From positions 1 through 35,130 of the forward strand of contig VBFG01000011.1 of the NCBI GenBank assembly GCA_005882635.1: a stretch of 35,130 bases of DNA. Reading direction: 5' to 3'. The translations under genes and the position numbers were made by a program. Origin of the DNA: Chloroflexota bacterium (GTDB taxonomy: Bacteria > Chloroflexota > Limnocylindria > Limnocylindrales > CSP1-4). This document shows, piece after piece, positions 23,905-31,806 of this stretch; the first letter of the stretch is position 1, and the number at the start of each line of letters is the position of its first letter. Below the pieces are notes generated by a model. That model had not been told where the DNA came from, searched no databases, and saw only the letters and a program-made list of their open reading frames with translations.

Positions 23905-24399
23905 GTGAGTCGCGCACCCGCGGGCTGGGACGTCGACAGCCCCGTCCAGGCCGAGGTCTTCGTCGTCTGGCTGGACGGCGAGACGATCCAGCTGACCGGG
24001 CCGGATGGGCCGCAGCCGTGGATGCTCCAGCTCGGCGCGACCGACCATCCAGTCGAGGTCGTCGACCGCATCGTCCGCGACGTCGTCGGCCCGCCGATCC
24101 TCGTCCACTCGACGTCGTGGCGTCGCGATCGCGACGCCGTCATCCTGAGCTTCGTGGTCGTGATCGGGCGGGAGCTCGTCGGGTCGATGGCCAGCGTGCC
24201 GATCGAGCGGGCCGAGCTCGCCCGGTCGACCGCCACGGCCGCGCCGCGGGACATCGCCACGAGCGCCGTCGTCGAGCATGGGCTACGCCACCTGGCCTGG
24301 CTGGCCAAGGACGACCCGGTGGTGGCGGCCGAGCTGCCAGCGCCGTGGTGGCCGCTCCTCGCGGCCTATGTTCCCGAGCCCTTCCGCAACCTTGGCTGA
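23905..24399 (+). CDS. Hypothetical protein, first gene of the tryptophan dioxygenase operon
   Basis: 164 residues. The GTG at 23905 is chosen because it sits six bases after the TACGAT box; the adjacent GTG at 23902 is equally possible by sequence. The predicted strands VQAEVFVVWLDGETIQLTG and AVILSFVVVIGREL and the helical C-terminus (VVEHGLRHLAWLAKDDPVVAAEL) suggest a compact alpha/beta protein. No signal peptide or membrane segment. I do not recognise the family. It is followed after ten bases by a DUF1059-like gene and then tryptophan dioxygenase. Confidence 0.7.
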   Translation: MSRAPAGWDVDSPVQAEVFVVWLDGETIQLTGPDGPQPWMLQLGATDHPVEVVDRIVRDVVGPPILVHSTSWRRDRDAVILSFVVVIGRELVGSMASVPIERAELARSTATAAPRDIATSAVVEHGLRHLAWLAKDDPVVAAELPAPWWPLLAAYVPEPFRNLG

Positions 24400-24409
24400 G
24401 GAGAGCGTC

Positions 24410-24610
24410 ATGACCGGCGAACGCCAGTACACCAACCGATGCGCCTGCGGCTGGGAGGTGACCGGCTCTGAGGACGAGGTCGTCGACGCGACGATCGACC
24501 ACGGCCGGCGGATCCACAACATGGAAGCGACCCGGGAGCAGGTCCTGGCCGCGCTCCACGCGCCGCCATCGGCTGTCGGCGAGGACCGCCCGGACGTCGG
24601 CGCTGCCTGA
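24410..24610 (+). CDS. DUF1059-like small protein
   Basis: 66 residues from the ATG at 24410, which has a clear GAGGAGAG ribosome site. The pattern C-x-C-G-W-E-V-x-G-x-x-x-E-V-V-D-A-T-I-D-H followed by a helix resembles DUF1059, a small domain of unknown function with two cysteines and a histidine that could bind a metal. Ten bases after the hypothetical gene and ten bases before the dioxygenase, so part of the same operon. Confidence 0.7.
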   Translation: MTGERQYTNRCACGWEVTGSEDEVVDATIDHGRRIHNMEATREQVLAALHAPPSAVGEDRPDVGAA

Positions 24611-24620
24611 GGCCGCCGTC

Positions 24621-25424
24621 GTGACGCGGCGGGCCGTCACGTACACCTCGTACCTGGGGCTCGACCAGCTCCTCTCCGCCCAGAAGCCGCTGTCGGTCGG
24701 CGAAGACGGGCGGCCCGAGCACGACGAGTTGCTGTTCATCGTCATCCACCAGGTCTACGAGCTGTGGTTCAAGCAGCTGATCCACGAGCTGACGGAGGTC
24801 CAGCGAACGCTCGAGGCGGGCGACACCGATCGGACCCTCCACCTGCTCAACCGCGTGCTCAAGATCCTCAAGACCCTCGTCGCCCAGATCGACGTCCTCG
24901 AGACGATGACGCCGCTCCAGTTCACGTCCTTCAGGGATCGGCTGGAGTCGGCGTCGGGCTTCCAGTCGGCGCAGTTCCGAGAGCTCGAGGCGGTGCTCGG
25001 TCGGCGGGACCCGGCCGCGCCCCGCGGGCACCCGGAGGACTCGCCGGATCGAGCGCGGATCGAGGCGGCCCAGGGTCGGCGCTCGCTGTGGGGCTCGTTC
25101 CTGGCGTACCTCGCCGCGCGCGGCCACGCGCTTGCGGATGACGTGCTCGCGCGCGACGTGACCCTGCCGATCGAACCTGATGCCCGCGTCCAGGACATCC
25201 TCGTCGACGTCTATCGCGGCGACGCCGACGCGGCGCTCGTCGCGGAGCGACTCGTCGACCTCGACGAGGGCTTCCAGGAATGGCGCTATCGGCACGTGAA
25301 GATGGTCGAGCGGACGATCGGCACCAGGCAGGGCACCGGCGGCTCAGCCGGCGTCGAGTACCTCCGGACGACGCTGTTCCAGCCGAGCTTCCCGGACCTG
25401 TGGGCGATCCGGACGCGCCTGTGA
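24621..25424 (+). CDS. kynA: Tryptophan 2,3-dioxygenase
   Basis: 267 residues, normal for bacterial TDO. This heme enzyme opens the indole ring of tryptophan to N-formylkynurenine, the first step of the kynurenine pathway. The signature FIVIHQVYELWFKQ places substrate-pocket F39 and H43; the heme-ligating histidine is in WRYRHVKMVERTIG, and GTGGSAGVEYLRTTL is the C-terminal substrate loop. GTG start. No formamidase or kynureninase gene is in the window, so the rest of the pathway lies elsewhere or is absent. The next gene starts inside its stop codon (GTGA). Confidence 0.95.
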   Translation: MTRRAVTYTSYLGLDQLLSAQKPLSVGEDGRPEHDELLFIVIHQVYELWFKQLIHELTEVQRTLEAGDTDRTLHLLNRVLKILKTLVAQIDVLETMTPLQFTSFRDRLESASGFQSAQFRELEAVLGRRDPAAPRGHPEDSPDRARIEAAQGRRSLWGSFLAYLAARGHALADDVLARDVTLPIEPDARVQDILVDVYRGDADAALVAERLVDLDEGFQEWRYRHVKMVERTIGTRQGTGGSAGVEYLRTTLFQPSFPDLWAIRTRL

Positions 25425-25705
25425 AGACCCCGGCGAGCGAGCCTCGGCCGACGACGATCGAGGCGTTCGAACGCCTCCAGCCGATCATCGCGGTGTCGGC
25501 CATGATCGTGACCTTCCTGCTCCTCCAACCGCCGCTGGGTGTCACGTTCGTGGGCCTGGTCTGGCTCATCACGACGAGGCTCAGCCGGAGGCGCCGATTC
25601 CTCGGGCTGACGCTGACCGAGGCGCTCGCCTGGTCGGCCGCCGTCTATATCGGGTTCGTCACGCTCGTGATCGTCCTGACCCTGCTCGTCCCGGCGCCGG
25701 CCTGA
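25421..25705 (+). CDS. Small membrane protein with two transmembrane segments
   Basis: 94 residues from a GTG overlapping the dioxygenase stop. Two hydrophobic segments (about 24-48 and 66-91) are joined by a basic loop (RLSRRRRF), placing the loop in the cytoplasm. No recognised family. The overlap implies translation with tryptophan dioxygenase. The last 47 bases overlap the 3' end of the convergent CDO-like gene. Confidence 0.6.
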   Translation: MKTPASEPRPTTIEAFERLQPIIAVSAMIVTFLLLQPPLGVTFVGLVWLITTRLSRRRRFLGLTLTEALAWSAAVYIGFVTLVIVLTLLVPAPA

Positions 25706-26333
25706 CCGCCAGACTCGAGGGCGCACCCGTCTCCGATGGCATCGGCTCGCTCGCCAGCCAACGGCCGCCGTCGCCGGGGACGAGGACGCGATGCCGCCCG
25801 GTGGCCGGGTCCCATTCGTTGCGCGTGAACCGCGTCTGCTGGTCGCCGAGCAGGATCAGGACGTGCGCCGCCGGACCGCGCCCGGCGAGGTGGCCGTGAT
25901 CATGGACGTCGTCGGGTGGCAGGAGGGTCGCGACGTCCCGCCGAGCCAGCGCTCGGTCGTCGGCGAGTTCCACGCGAGGAGGCGCACCGTCGTCGCGCAC
26001 GACCCGCCAGCGCCGATGTGTCTCGACTCCGACGATCGGGCTGATCGCGACCCACGTCCCATGGTCGTGGACGGCGCTCATCTGGCCCTCGGAGCGATGA
26101 ACGACGGTCAACCGCGGTCCACGGGCCGGGGCATGGATCGGGACGGCGCCGCTCTGCCCATCGAGCCGCCGCATCCACGGCGTGAGGTAGTCGACATCCG
26201 CGGCCAGTTCGACGAGCGCGGCACCGATCGCGGCGAGATCCGGCTTCCGACCGTCCGACAGGGCGGCGACGCGTTCGAACAGCGCTCGAATTGGGGCGTC
26301 GAGGACCGGCCGATCAGCCCGTTCGCTCGTCAT
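25659..26333 (-). CDS. Cysteine-dioxygenase-like cupin enzyme
   Basis: 224 residues. A CDO-type double-stranded beta-helix: first metal motif H89-D-H91-G (AVHDHGTWVAISPIVGVE) and second motif with H144-D-H146 (PPDDVHDHGHLAG) followed by the AHVLILLG strand. Members of this group include thiol dioxygenases for cysteine, mercaptopropionate or cysteamine and many untested enzymes. The pattern HDHG...HDHGH is closer to the uncharacterised predicted metal-dependent group than to classical CDO. The ATG overlaps the stop of the upstream cupin gene (ATGA); it is the last gene of the MttB operon. Confidence 0.8.
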   Translation of the reverse strand: MTSERADRPVLDAPIRALFERVAALSDGRKPDLAAIGAALVELAADVDYLTPWMRRLDGQSGAVPIHAPARGPRLTVVHRSEGQMSAVHDHGTWVAISPIVGVETHRRWRVVRDDGAPPRVELADDRALARRDVATLLPPDDVHDHGHLAGRGPAAHVLILLGDQQTRFTRNEWDPATGRHRVLVPGDGGRWLASEPMPSETGAPSSLAVRPAPGRAGSGRSRA

Positions 26334-26812
26334 GACGGCTCCAGGTAACTCTCGGGAACCGGACCGACGACGTCCATCGCATAGCGGCCCGCGATGGCGT
26401 CGAGGTCGCCCTCGCTCATCCCGCGGGCGATGCCCTCTGCGAGCTCGTCGAAGTAGCCGACCATGGCGGCCGGGGTGTAGAGGTTCAGCTTCCGACTGCC
26501 GCCGTCGAGGGTCCGGAAGGTGTGGACCGTGCCCTTCGGCACGAACACGAACGAGCCGGCCGGACACTCGAACACGCGGCCACCGACGTGCATCTCGTAG
26601 CGGCCGGCGAGGACGACGAACGATTCCGCGCAGTCGCGGTGGATGTGGAGGGGTGGACCCCCGCCCTCCACCGACTCCCCCGTTTCGATCAGCGAGAACT
26701 GGCCGTCGGTGGTCGCGGCGTCCGCGTGGACGGTCACCAGGAACGCGCCGATGTCGATCGTCCGCGCCTCGCCCGGCAGGAGCACCGCCCCGCCGCCGTC
26801 GATGTCCGTCAT
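26330..26812 (-). CDS. Single-domain cupin
   Basis: 160 residues. Both cupin motifs are intact: PPLHIHRDCAESFVVLAG gives H56, H58 and E63, and GSFVFVPKGTVHTF gives H97, so a metal can be bound. After the barrel (to about residue 115) a C-terminal helix pair (MVGYFDELAEGIARGMSEGDLDAIAGRYAMDV) resembles the quercetin-2,3-dioxygenase-like cupins with a trailing helical region. The substrate is unknown. The ATG overlaps the MttB stop and its own stop overlaps the CDO-like start. Confidence 0.82.
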   Translation of the reverse strand: MTDIDGGGAVLLPGEARTIDIGAFLVTVHADAATTDGQFSLIETGESVEGGGPPLHIHRDCAESFVVLAGRYEMHVGGRVFECPAGSFVFVPKGTVHTFRTLDGGSRKLNLYTPAAMVGYFDELAEGIARGMSEGDLDAIAGRYAMDVVGPVPESYLEPS

Positions 26813-28350
26813 GGCTTCCTCCGCGATGGCTCGGTGAGCTCGCCCCGTCGACGGGCGACGAACGCATCGATCGCCTCGACTCGCGCCTCGTCGATCGGCG
26901 GCGGCTCGAACTCCGCGAGCAGCTGCTTCCAGATCCCGTTGGCGCGCTCGGTCGCCGTCCGCGCGCCGTCGTCGGCCCAGGTCTCGTAGTTCCGCCAGTC
27001 GGACAACATCGGCCGGTAGAACGCGGTTTCGTATCGCTCGAGCGTGTGGGCGGCGCCGAAGAAATGCCCGCCCGGGCCGACCTCGGCGATCGCGTCGAGC
27101 CCCAGCGAGGCCTCGTCGACGGCGACCGGCTGGAGCACCTCGGACATCATCTGGAGGATCTCGGTGTCGACGATCAGCTTCTCGTACGACGCGGTCAGCC
27201 CGCCTTCGAGCCAGCCCGCGCCCTGATAGAGCAGGTTCACGCCGCCCATGACCGCGCCCCAGACGGCCATCTCGGATTCGTAGGCGGCCTGGGCATCGAC
27301 GACGACCGACGCGGTCGCGTTCGACGACCGCCACGGCAGGCGGTAGCGCCGCGCCATCTGGCCCGAGGCGAGCGCGCCCTTCACGTACTCCGGCGTCCCG
27401 AATGCCGGCGAGCCCGTCCGCATGTCGACGTTCGAGGTGAATGCGCCGTAGACCACCGGTGCCCCCGGCCGGACCATCTGGGTCAGGACGACGCAGAACA
27501 GCGCTTCGGCGTTCTGCTGGGCGACAGCCGCGGCGAGGGTCACCGGCGTCATCGCGCCGGCCAGCGTGAACGGCGTCGCGACGACGGCCTGGCCGGCCTC
27601 GGCCATCGCGATCAGGCCGTCGCTCATCGGCCCGTCCAGGCGGAGCGGCGAGTTCGTGTTGATGATCGTGATCAGCGACGGCTCGGCGGTGAGCGCCTCG
27701 CGCGGCACGCTGCGAGCGATCGCCGCGATCTCGAGCGCGTCCTCGACGACCGTCGAGCCGAAGCCGAGGCAATGCCAGGTCTTGTCGAGCGTCGTGGCGA
27801 GGAAGGCATACATGTCGAGGTGGCGCGTCTCGACCGGCAGGTCGGTCGGCTCGAGCGGGCCGCCGGCCTCCTGGTGGATGACGTTGAGGGCCGAGATCAG
27901 CCGGACGTAGTCCCGGAAGTCCTGCCAGTTGCCGGCTCGCCGACCGCGGTCGAGGTCGGTGACGAAGGCAGGACCACCCACCGATGAGAAGACGATGTCT
28001 CGGCCGCCGAGGACGACGTCGCGGGCCGGGTTGCGGGCGTGGAGGGTGAACGCGGCCGGGGCGGTGGCGATCAGCTCCTCGACGAGCCCGGGCTCGAGGC
28101 GGACCCGCCGACTGCCGCGGTCCACGTCCGCGCCGGCTCTCGCGAGCCGGTCGATCGCTCGGTCGCCCAGGACCTCGACGCCGACCTCGGCCAGGATCCG
28201 CAGCGACGTCCGATGGATCTCTTCGACGTGATCGGCCGACAGGACCTCGAGCGGGGTGAACGGGTTCGTCAGCCGACGGAACGGCAGCTGCGGGATACCG
28301 CCGCCGGCTCGCCGTTCGCGCCGCCGATGGGCGACCGGCTCGACCGTCAC
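26809..28350 (-). CDS. MttB-superfamily methyltransferase (non-pyrrolysine), second copy
   Basis: 513 residues, without an in-frame amber codon. The N-terminus has LSADHVEEIHRTSLRILAEVGVEV, and the core has the same architecture as the first copy: TPFTLAGAMTPVTLAAAVAQQNAEALFCVVLTQMVRPGAPVVYGA, then QAAYESEMAVWGAVMGGVNLLYQGAGWLEGG and SYEKLIVDTEILQMM. The two copies are clearly different from each other. A corrinoid-dependent demethylase of a quaternary amine or related compound is the family expectation, but the neighbours are two cupins and a membrane protein rather than a corrinoid protein. The GTG start overlaps the stop of the upstream membrane-protein gene. Confidence 0.87.
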   Translation of the reverse strand: MTVEPVAHRRRERRAGGGIPQLPFRRLTNPFTPLEVLSADHVEEIHRTSLRILAEVGVEVLGDRAIDRLARAGADVDRGSRRVRLEPGLVEELIATAPAAFTLHARNPARDVVLGGRDIVFSSVGGPAFVTDLDRGRRAGNWQDFRDYVRLISALNVIHQEAGGPLEPTDLPVETRHLDMYAFLATTLDKTWHCLGFGSTVVEDALEIAAIARSVPREALTAEPSLITIINTNSPLRLDGPMSDGLIAMAEAGQAVVATPFTLAGAMTPVTLAAAVAQQNAEALFCVVLTQMVRPGAPVVYGAFTSNVDMRTGSPAFGTPEYVKGALASGQMARRYRLPWRSSNATASVVVDAQAAYESEMAVWGAVMGGVNLLYQGAGWLEGGLTASYEKLIVDTEILQMMSEVLQPVAVDEASLGLDAIAEVGPGGHFFGAAHTLERYETAFYRPMLSDWRNYETWADDGARTATERANGIWKQLLAEFEPPPIDEARVEAIDAFVARRRGELTEPSRRKP

Positions 28351-29087
28351 GTCAATCCGGGGTCGTCGGGCGGCGTCGGGAACCTCGGCCGGACCGAGCT
28401 TTGCACGATGCGGATGTTCCGCCGGGCGCCAAAGAACTCGGCGATGAGGACAAGGACTGCCGCGACGACCCCGCCGCCCACCGCGAGACCAACGGCAGCA
28501 GCAGCAACGGAGACGAGGATCAGCGCGGCGATGGCGCCCGCCACGACGGCGTTGAGGGTCACGATGAGGAACGGCGTGGACGCGATCATGTGCGCCAGCG
28601 GCGGTGTCCCGGGTGGAATTGCCATCGTGATCGTCACGCCTGGGGGATCATCGTGGGTCCCCATCACGAAGTAAGGAGCGAGCTCCGGCGCGATCTCGAG
28701 GTAGGCCGCCCGGATTCGGTTCATCCCGATGATCGTCTGGGCATCGTGATAGCTGGATGCAGCGATCCGCATCCACGCCCCGATCCCGACGAACAGGACG
28801 ACCGGCAGGATCACCAACGCGAAGGCAAAGAACGCGTTCCCGAACCGGTCGATCCCACCGACGAGCCCGAGTGCGACGATCGATGCCGACAGCGTCGAGA
28901 GGTACATGCCCGCCCGGCTGAACGCCTCGTTCCAGGCCAGGCTTCGCGACGCGAGCAGCGACCAGTGCTCGGTCGACAGGATCTGGAGCCTGAGCTGGAC
29001 GGGCGTGGGAACGGCCGACTCGTGCGGCGCGTGGACCGGCGTAGGGCCCGGCTCTGGCGGTAGTCCTGGCGCGCGCTCGAACGTCAT
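28347..29087 (-). CDS. Four-segment membrane protein heading the MttB-cupin operon
   Basis: 246 residues from the ATG at 29087, chosen for its GGAGG ribosome site. After a proline-rich N-terminus, four predicted membrane segments occur at about 61-78, 87-107, 171-195 and 197-220 with a roughly 60-residue cytoplasmic or external loop (MNRIRAAYLEIAPELAPYFVMGTHDD). It has no transporter signature that I recognise; the general plan resembles small DUF-type membrane proteins with paired hairpins. Its stop overlaps the MttB start (GTGA). Confidence 0.65.
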   Translation of the reverse strand: MTFERAPGLPPEPGPTPVHAPHESAVPTPVQLRLQILSTEHWSLLASRSLAWNEAFSRAGMYLSTLSASIVALGLVGGIDRFGNAFFAFALVILPVVLFVGIGAWMRIAASSYHDAQTIIGMNRIRAAYLEIAPELAPYFVMGTHDDPPGVTITMAIPPGTPPLAHMIASTPFLIVTLNAVVAGAIAALILVSVAAAAVGLAVGGGVVAAVLVLIAEFFGARRNIRIVQSSVRPRFPTPPDDPGLT

Positions 29088-29187
29088 CCTCTGTCCTCCG
29101 GTTCCGCGTCGGCAGCGTAACGCGAGGCCGGCGGCGAAGCGGCCATGATCACGCGCGCCGCAACGGCCCAACTCCCGCGACCTGTCG

Positions 29188-29193
29188 TAGGCT
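29188..29193 (+). promoter_or_regulatory. Candidate -10 box for leaderless acyl-CoA synthetase mRNA
   Basis: TAGGCT ending seven bases before the ATG at 29201. No Shine-Dalgarno sequence between them and no clear -35 box. Confidence 0.4.
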
Positions 29194-29200
29194 GGCCATC

Positions 29201-31228
29201 ATGGCGAGGACCGAGGACCAGCCGATCTTCGGCCGCGATGTCGCCGAGGCCGTGTGGCGGCCGACACCCGACCTCCTCGACGGGTCACGACTCGCCCGCT
29301 TCCTGCGGACGATCGGCGAGCCGGACATCGCGGCCGTCCAGGCCCATGCCGTGGCGGATCCGGCGTGGTTCTGGGGCGCAGCGGTCGATGACATCGAGAT
29401 CGCCTGGCAGCGTCGACCCACTCAGGTCCTTGACTCGTCGGGTGGGCCGGAATGGACGCGCTGGTGGCGCGGCGGGCTCCTGAACTACGCCGCTGCCGCG
29501 GTCGAGCCACGGGCCGCCAGGGATCCCACGGCCCCCGCTGTCACCTGGGAAGGCGAGGACGGCGAGGTCCGGACGGTGACGAACGCCGCTCTGCTGACGG
29601 CGGTCGCGGACGCAGCGCGGATGCTGCGGTCGGAGGGCGTCGGGCCGGGCGACCGGGTCGGGATCTTCCTGCCGATGCTCGTCGAGACGGTCGTGGCGAC
29701 GCTGGCCGTCGGCTGGATCGGCGCGATCTACACGCCGATCTTCTCGGGCTACGGTGCGCCCGCCGTTGCGACGCGGCTCCAGGATTGCGAGGCGTCGGTC
29801 CTGATCACGGCGGACGGGTTCCTCCGACGCAACTCCGTCGTCCCGATCAAGGCGGTCGCCGACGAGGCCGTCGCGCTGGCGCCGTCGGTGCAACGCGTGC
29901 TGGTCGTCCGCCGGCTCGGCGAGCGGGCGGGCTCGGTGCCGTGGGATCGCGACCGCGACCGCTGGTGGGAGGAGGCGATCATCGCGGCCCGCGCCGCCGA
30001 AGACGTCGATGGCGGCGCCGATCCCGTCGAACCTGCCGCGACCGATCCCGAGACGCCCTACATGCTCATCTACACGTCGGGCACGACCGGTCGACCGAAG
30101 GGCGCCGTCCACGTCCACGGCGGATTCCCGATCAAGGGCGCCCAGGACCTCGCCCACACGTTCGACCTTCGGCCCGGCGACCGCCTGTTCTGGTTCACCG
30201 ACCTCGGCTGGATGATGGGCCCGTGGGCGATCTCCGGATCGCTTCTCCTCGGGGCGCGGCTGGTCCTCTACGAAGGCGCCCCGGACTACCCAGGCCCCGA
30301 TCGGATCTGGTCGATCGCCGCCCGCCACCGCGTGACCCACCTGGGCCTCTCACCGACCGTCGTCCGCGCCCTGATCCCGCACGGCGCCGAGCCGATTCGG
30401 TCGCACGATCTCGCCAACCTCCGGGTCCTAGGCTCGACCGGCGAGCCCTGGGACCCGGAGAGCTGGTGGTGGTATTTCCGGGAGGTCGGCGGCGGCCGCT
30501 GCCCGGTGGTGAACTACTCGGGCGGCACCGAGGTGTCAGGCGGCATCGTCGGTTGCAACCTGCTCACCCCGATCAAGCCCGCATCGTTCAACGGGCCCTG
30601 CCCGGGAACGGCTGCGGACGTGGCCGACGCCGACGGGCGATCGCTCCGCGGCGTGGTCGGCGAGCTCGTCATCAGGGCCCCCCAGCCCGGGATGACCCGC
30701 GGCTTCTGGAACGACCCGGAGCGGTACGTCGAAACCTACTGGAGCCGCTTCCCCGGGACGTGGGTCCACGGCGACTGGGCGGTCGTCGACGACGACGGCT
30801 ACTGGTACATCCGCGGTCGCTCGGATGACACCCTCAAGGTGGCCGGCAAGCGGGTCGGACCGGCGGAGGTCGAGGCAGCGGCGACCGCCCACCCCAGCGT
30901 CGTCGAGGCGGCCGCGATCGGCGTCCCCCACGCCGTCAAGGGCGAGTCGATCGTCGTCGTCTGCACGATCGCCCGCGGCGAGACCGCCGACGACGACCTC
31001 CGGGCCGCGATCGCGAGGCGGGTCGTCGACGACCTCGGGAAGACGCTGAAACCCGAGGCCGTTGCGATCGTGCCCGCCCTGCCCAAGACTCGATCGGGCA
31101 AGATCATGCGGCGCGTCGTCCGCGCGGCCTGGCTCGGGCTCGACCCGGGCGACCTGTCGGCGCTGGACGACCCGACGACGATCGAGGGGATCCGCCGGGC
31201 CAGTCCGGCAGGCGTCGGCGGTGGTTGA
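29201..31228 (+). CDS. Acetyl-CoA-synthetase-like acyl-CoA ligase
   Basis: 675 residues of the ANL superfamily with an ACS-type N-terminal domain (WFWGAAVDDIEIAWQRRP). The ATP loop YTSGTTGRPKGAVHVHGG is near 289-306, the hinge GDWAVVDDDGYWYIRGRSDDTLKVAGKRVGPAEVE near 525-560, and the catalytic, acetylation-sensitive lysine in KTRSGKIMRR near 630. It activates a carboxylic acid to its CoA thioester. In acetate-specific ACS the substrate pocket has DTWWQTE; here the same place reads NYSGGTE (about 438), so the gating tryptophan is absent and a larger acid than acetate is likely. Appears leaderless. A phosphoribosyltransferase gene follows after 28 bases. Confidence 0.9.
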   Translation: MARTEDQPIFGRDVAEAVWRPTPDLLDGSRLARFLRTIGEPDIAAVQAHAVADPAWFWGAAVDDIEIAWQRRPTQVLDSSGGPEWTRWWRGGLLNYAAAAVEPRAARDPTAPAVTWEGEDGEVRTVTNAALLTAVADAARMLRSEGVGPGDRVGIFLPMLVETVVATLAVGWIGAIYTPIFSGYGAPAVATRLQDCEASVLITADGFLRRNSVVPIKAVADEAVALAPSVQRVLVVRRLGERAGSVPWDRDRDRWWEEAIIAARAAEDVDGGADPVEPAATDPETPYMLIYTSGTTGRPKGAVHVHGGFPIKGAQDLAHTFDLRPGDRLFWFTDLGWMMGPWAISGSLLLGARLVLYEGAPDYPGPDRIWSIAARHRVTHLGLSPTVVRALIPHGAEPIRSHDLANLRVLGSTGEPWDPESWWWYFREVGGGRCPVVNYSGGTEVSGGIVGCNLLTPIKPASFNGPCPGTAADVADADGRSLRGVVGELVIRAPQPGMTRGFWNDPERYVETYWSRFPGTWVHGDWAVVDDDGYWYIRGRSDDTLKVAGKRVGPAEVEAAATAHPSVVEAAAIGVPHAVKGESIVVVCTIARGETADDDLRAAIARRVVDDLGKTLKPEAVAIVPALPKTRSGKIMRRVVRAAWLGLDPGDLSALDDPTTIEGIRRASPAGVGGG

Positions 31229-31256
31229 GCGCACGGGCGAGGAGGAGCGATCGACG

Positions 31257-31724
31257 ATGAGCGTGGCGGTCGACAAGGACGTCGTGACCTGGGACGACCT
31301 CTCCGACATGGTCGCCGACCTCGCCCGGCGGCTCCGCGACCACGACTACGACGTGATGCTGGCGATCACCCGCGGCGGCCTCGTCCCGGCCGGGATGCTC
31401 GCCTACCGCCTCGGCCTCCGGAACATCCTCGTCGCCGCGGTCGAGTACTACGACGCCGAGGGTAAGCCCGGACCGAAGCCGACGTTCCTCCAGTTCCCGG
31501 CCGATCCCCTCCTCCGTGGCCAGCGGGTCCTGATCGTCGACGAGGTCTGGGACAGCGGGACGACGATCCACGCGGTGACCGAGCGGGTCCGCCAGGCCGG
31601 CGGGATCCCGACGACCGTCGTCCTCCACTACAAGCCAGCGCATTCGCGCGTGCCGGGGGAGCCGGACATGCATGTCGCGACGACCGACCGCTGGGTCGTC
31701 TACCCGTTCAAGGCGGGCAACTGA
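31257..31724 (+). CDS. Purine-type phosphoribosyltransferase
   Basis: 155 residues from the ATG at 31257, which has a GAGGAGGAG ribosome site. The PRPP-binding motif VLIVDEVWDSGTT (near 97-109) and the N-terminal LAITRGGLVPAGMLAYRLG are the two phosphoribosyltransferase landmarks; the general pattern resembles xanthine/hypoxanthine (Gpt-like) enzymes of archaea and bacteria. It would salvage a purine base using PRPP. In the same direction as the acyl-CoA ligase and possibly co-transcribed with it. Confidence 0.85.
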   Translation: MSVAVDKDVVTWDDLSDMVADLARRLRDHDYDVMLAITRGGLVPAGMLAYRLGLRNILVAAVEYYDAEGKPGPKPTFLQFPADPLLRGQRVLIVDEVWDSGTTIHAVTERVRQAGGIPTTVVLHYKPAHSRVPGEPDMHVATTDRWVVYPFKAGN

Positions 31725-31806
31725 GCCCCGCATCCACGATGCCGATGAGTTCCGGGCCTGAAGGTCGTCTGAACCGTCGAAGACCACGCACGGTGGAGGT
31801 TTCCGC

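Noticed and set aside
26332-27987. A 551-codon plus-strand open frame opposite the cupin and MttB genes
   Set aside because: Composition bias only, no recognisable domain; the minus-strand genes have intact motifs and coupled starts.
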